Shown one piece after another: positions 61,766 to 64,000 of a stretch of DNA of 64,000 nucleotides. Positions within the stretch are counted from its first letter, which is position 1. Each line of letters begins with the position of its first letter. The notes beneath the pieces were generated by a model. It was not told the origin of the DNA. It ran no database searches and saw only the letters and a program-made list of their open reading frames with translations. Source of the stretch: Mycolicibacterium doricum (lineage in GTDB: Bacteria > Actinomycetota > Actinomycetes > Mycobacteriales > Mycobacteriaceae); the NCBI RefSeq assembly GCF_010728155.1, contig NZ_AP022605.1, positions 3,965,399-4,029,398 of the forward strand, written 5' to 3'. The translations under genes were made by a program, and so were the position numbers.

Positions 61766-63436
61766 CTACACGCCATCTGCGATGTGGACGCCGGCCAGCC
61801 GCTCGGGGCTGATCGGGGTGGTGTGGTTCTCTACTGCCTCTGCCTCTGCCTCTGCCTCTGCCTCTGCCTCGTTCCGAACCGTTCGCTTCAGCGGCCTTCG
61901 AGCAGTCCGTGTCGGCGTCACCATGGCGGAAGAGACGTCAAGCTCATGAAGGGGTTTCGTGGATCGCTCACCGTAGGATGCCTGTGGTGTCATCACGTAA
62001 TCGGTGGTTTCCACGCGCGCGAGCTGTCGGGCGAATTCGGTGGCGAATCCAGGAAACATGGTGCCGTTGTAGCCGTCTTCGGTGAGATACCAACTCTTGC
62101 AGCCAGAGTTCCAGGTGGTGCCGGCGAGGCGGCGCTGGATCTTCTTGTGGTACCGGTCTTGACGGTCTGGTTTGACGTCGATGGTGTGCAGATGGTGATC
62201 GATGATCAGCCGGATGGCTTCGACGATGTAGCCGATCTCCGCTTCCATGTAGACGAGGGCTGAGTTGTGGCCGGGACCTGAGTTCGGTCCAAAAGTGAAG
62301 AACAGGTTGGGGTAGCCCGAGACGCTGACGCTCTTGTACGCGTGCGCTCCAGTCGACCATTCCGCTGCCAGATTGCGCCCATGGGAGCCGGTGATCGGAA
62401 ATGGTGTCCCGGCTTTGCATACGTCGAACCCGGTAGCGAAGACTATGCAGTCGAGCTCATGTTCCACCCCGTCCGCCGTGCGGATTCCGATAGGTGAAAT
62501 CGAGGCAATCGGCCAGCTGATGAGTTTGCAGTTCTCGCGTTGCAGAGCTGGATAATAGTCACTGGTCATCAGCATGCGTTTGCAGCCCGGCCGGAAGCGC
62601 GGCGTCAACTGCCTTCTCAGCCAAGGCTCTTTGACCTGGCGACGCAAGTTCGCTTTCGCGATCCACTGGATCGCCGCGGTGGCCGGGGTATTCCATACCA
62701 TGCCGACAGCCATGACTTCGTGACCCCAGAACCATGCCTGACGTGCCGCCGTCTGCAACACGGGCAATCGACGGAACGCCGACTTCGTCCATTCCGGATG
62801 AGGTAAATCCGGCTTGGGCAAGACCCAGCCCGGCGTCCGCTGGAACACCTTCACCGAACGAGCGACTTTCACCAGCTCAGGAATGATCTGGACGGCGCTG
62901 GCACCCGTGCCGATCACCGCGACGCGCTTGTCTGTCATGTCGTAGCCGTGATCCCAGCGGGCGCTGAGGATCTTATGGCCGGTGTAGGTGTCCAGGCCCC
63001 GAATGTCGGGAAAACTTGCATTGGAAAGAGGGCCGTTCGCCATCACGACAGACCGTCCGTAATAGTTGCTGCCCTCTTCGGTTTCGGCGGTCCACGTACC
63101 CGTCTCGTCATCGAAGCGCAGGCCAGTGACTGTGACCCCGAACCGAATGAACTGCCGAAGTGCGTGCTTGTCGACGATGCCTCTGATGTACTCGAGGATC
63201 TCGCCACTGCCTGAATAGGCGCGCGACCAGTCCGGGTTTTGTTCGAATCCAAACGAATACAGCAGGGAAGGAACATCGCACGCTGCGCCGGGGTAACTGT
63301 TATCGCGCCACGTGCCACCGACGTCTGTGGATCGCTCAAGGATCAGGAAGTCGTCGATACCCTGTTGCAGCAGACGTATCGCGGTGCCGATCCCGGCGAA
63401 TCCGGCGCCGATGATCAAGACTGTCTTTCTGCTCAT
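61766..63436 (-). CDS. FAD-dependent monooxygenase, Baeyer-Villiger type (copy 2, altered fingerprint)
   Basis: A 556-residue close paralogue of 35558-37204. FAD motif IIGAGFAGIGTAIRLLQQGI, DVGGTWRDNSYPGAACDVPS, IGTGASAVQIIPELVKVARS and FATGFDVCKAGTPFPITGSH. The fingerprint reads YTGHKILSARWD: the conserved His is Leu (codon CTC at 62966-62968), whereas copy 1 has CAC. Activity may be altered or lost. The C-terminal tail contains six Glu-Ala repeats from a hexanucleotide run. It is coupled by an ATGA overlap to the upstream diiron gene; the LipR-like gene follows downstream. Confidence 0.92.
   Translation of the reverse strand: MSRKTVLIIGAGFAGIGTAIRLLQQGIDDFLILERSTDVGGTWRDNSYPGAACDVPSLLYSFGFEQNPDWSRAYSGSGEILEYIRGIVDKHALRQFIRFGVTVTGLRFDDETGTWTAETEEGSNYYGRSVVMANGPLSNASFPDIRGLDTYTGHKILSARWDHGYDMTDKRVAVIGTGASAVQIIPELVKVARSVKVFQRTPGWVLPKPDLPHPEWTKSAFRRLPVLQTAARQAWFWGHEVMAVGMVWNTPATAAIQWIAKANLRRQVKEPWLRRQLTPRFRPGCKRMLMTSDYYPALQRENCKLISWPIASISPIGIRTADGVEHELDCIVFATGFDVCKAGTPFPITGSHGRNLAAEWSTGAHAYKSVSVSGYPNLFFTFGPNSGPGHNSALVYMEAEIGYIVEAIRLIIDHHLHTIDVKPDRQDRYHKKIQRRLAGTTWNSGCKSWYLTEDGYNGTMFPGFATEFARQLARVETTDYVMTPQASYGERSTKPLHELDVSSAMVTPTRTARRPLKRTVRNEAEAEAEAEAEAVENHTTPISPERLAGVHIADGV
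61835..61870. repeat. Hexanucleotide run (tgcctc)x6
   Basis: Six perfect copies of tgcctc (gaggca on the coding strand) encode EAEAEAEAEAEA in the C-terminal tail of the BVMO on the minus strand. Copy-number change would alter tail length but not the frame. Confidence 0.97.
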
Positions 63437-64000
63437 TTTGCCACCGGTTCGTAGGTCAGTTCCTCAGTCCATGACGGCGTCTTACCGAGGACCTCAATCG
63501 GGAAGTGGTCGATGACGACTCCCAGCCGCTCGGCGACGAACTGCAGCGGTTGGGAATGTTTGATGGTCGCCGACATGTGAGCCTTGAGGATGTGATACCC
63601 GGGCACGCGTCGGGTGTTCTCGCTGCGGTCCCCGACGTTCGAGTACCGCGTGACGGCGTTGTACAACTTCTCTTCGGACAGGCCCCACGCATTGAGATTG
63701 GTGAGCATCCGGGTCAACAGCGGGACATACAACAGCGCACCGATCAGGATGCGTGGGTCGACAAGCGTCGCCGCAGTCTCGATGGCGTGTAACCGCATCG
63801 GGCTGGCGCCGAGGTCGTTGAGCACCTGAAACCCTACTGCGAGATGCCGCGACTCGTCGTTGTTGACGTTCCTGAACACCTCGGCACACACTGGGTCAGC
63901 CACCTCGTCGAGCAGAAACTTCAGCAACGCTCCATCGAGCGCACATTCCAATGCGGGAATCGCGGCGCCGATCACGGTCAGGGGAAGGTCCTCGGCGTAG
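63433..64000 (-). CDS. Ferritin-like diiron protein, copy 2 (N-terminus beyond the window)
   Basis: The last 189 or so codons of a paralogue of 34638-35561; the frame is open to the window edge. Over the shared region the two proteins differ at about 25 of 187 positions by eye. The retained ligand residues are the third-helix Glu (IPALECALDG) and the NNDESRHLAVGF Glu-x2-His. The C-terminus ELTYEPVAK is identical and the ATGA overlap with the BVMO start is conserved. The arrangement supports an obligate diiron-flavoprotein pair. Confidence 0.85.
   Translation of the reverse strand, partial: YAEDLPLTVIGAAIPALECALDGALLKFLLDEVADPVCAEVFRNVNNDESRHLAVGFQVLNDLGASPMRLHAIETAATLVDPRILIGALLYVPLLTRMLTNLNAWGLSEEKLYNAVTRYSNVGDRSENTRRVPGYHILKAHMSATIKHSQPLQFVAERLGVVIDHFPIEVLGKTPSWTEELTYEPVAK

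Noticed and set aside
33493..64000. Possible mobile origin of the catabolic region (integrase, transposase, att site, tRNA target)
   Set aside because: No transposase, integrase, tRNA gene or flanking direct repeat is visible; the paralogous diiron-BVMO ends are too diverged to be a recent insertion boundary.

Overview
The window is high-GC actinobacterial DNA and almost certainly comes from a mycobacterium, most likely a rapid grower (Mycolicibacterium-like). The strongest evidence is a complete mce1-type operon (yrbE1A-yrbE1B-mce1A-F plus four Mce-associated genes) at 20.6-33.5 kb. It is preceded by genes in nearly the same order as M. tuberculosis Rv0146-Rv0166: methyltransferase, aldehyde dehydrogenase, SDR, PtpB-type phosphatase, fadE2, transhydrogenase, a 42-residue protein, TetR, adhE1-like, thioesterase, TB18.5-like, mce1R, fadD5. 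Family and locus assignments come from reading the proteins; no database search was run.

Layout. 1-2.4 kb: a truncated FUSC-type membrane protein, its likely TetR regulator, and a divergent TetR. 2.4-13.6 kb: methyltransferase, ALDH, SDR, DUF456 protein, ptbB-fadE2, an acyl-CoA dehydrogenase, pntB, a fused pntA and an SDR. 13.7-20.4 kb: a zone of decay. Remnants of a cation/proton antiporter, an acyl-CoA dehydrogenase, mce1R and fadD5 all look like products of internal deletions, interspersed with intact TetR, SDR, ADH, thioesterase and TB18.5-like genes. 20.5-33.5 kb: the intact mce1 lipid importer.

33.7-64 kb: a lipid-catabolic accessory region with four class B flavin monooxygenases of Baeyer-Villiger type (BVMO), two ferritin-like diiron proteins, five acyl-CoA dehydrogenases, three acyl-CoA ligases, a MaoC pair, a ketosynthase-DUF35 fusion, an SCP-x-type thiolase, several SDRs, a LipR-like esterase, a BtrH-domain protein and a transglutaminase-like protein. 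A consistent reading is ketone to ester (BVMO), ester hydrolysis (esterase), CoA activation (FadD) and beta-oxidation (FadE, MaoC, SDR, thiolase). The substrate is unknown. Genes left of about 40.2 kb run rightward and those right of it run leftward, so the region converges there. A translationally coupled diiron-BVMO pair occurs near each end in opposite orientation.

The most notable non-genic signals are: (1) many short tandem duplications (14-18 nt, plus one hexanucleotide run), mostly in short spacers between co-directional genes and in three cases spanning a stop codon; (2) short leader ORFs whose stop overlaps the start of the next gene (before yrbE1A and the BtrH-domain gene), and one overlapping the transglutaminase-like gene; (3) loss of the DNA-recognition helix from the mce1 repressor; (4) a BVMO paralogue with Leu in place of the fingerprint His.
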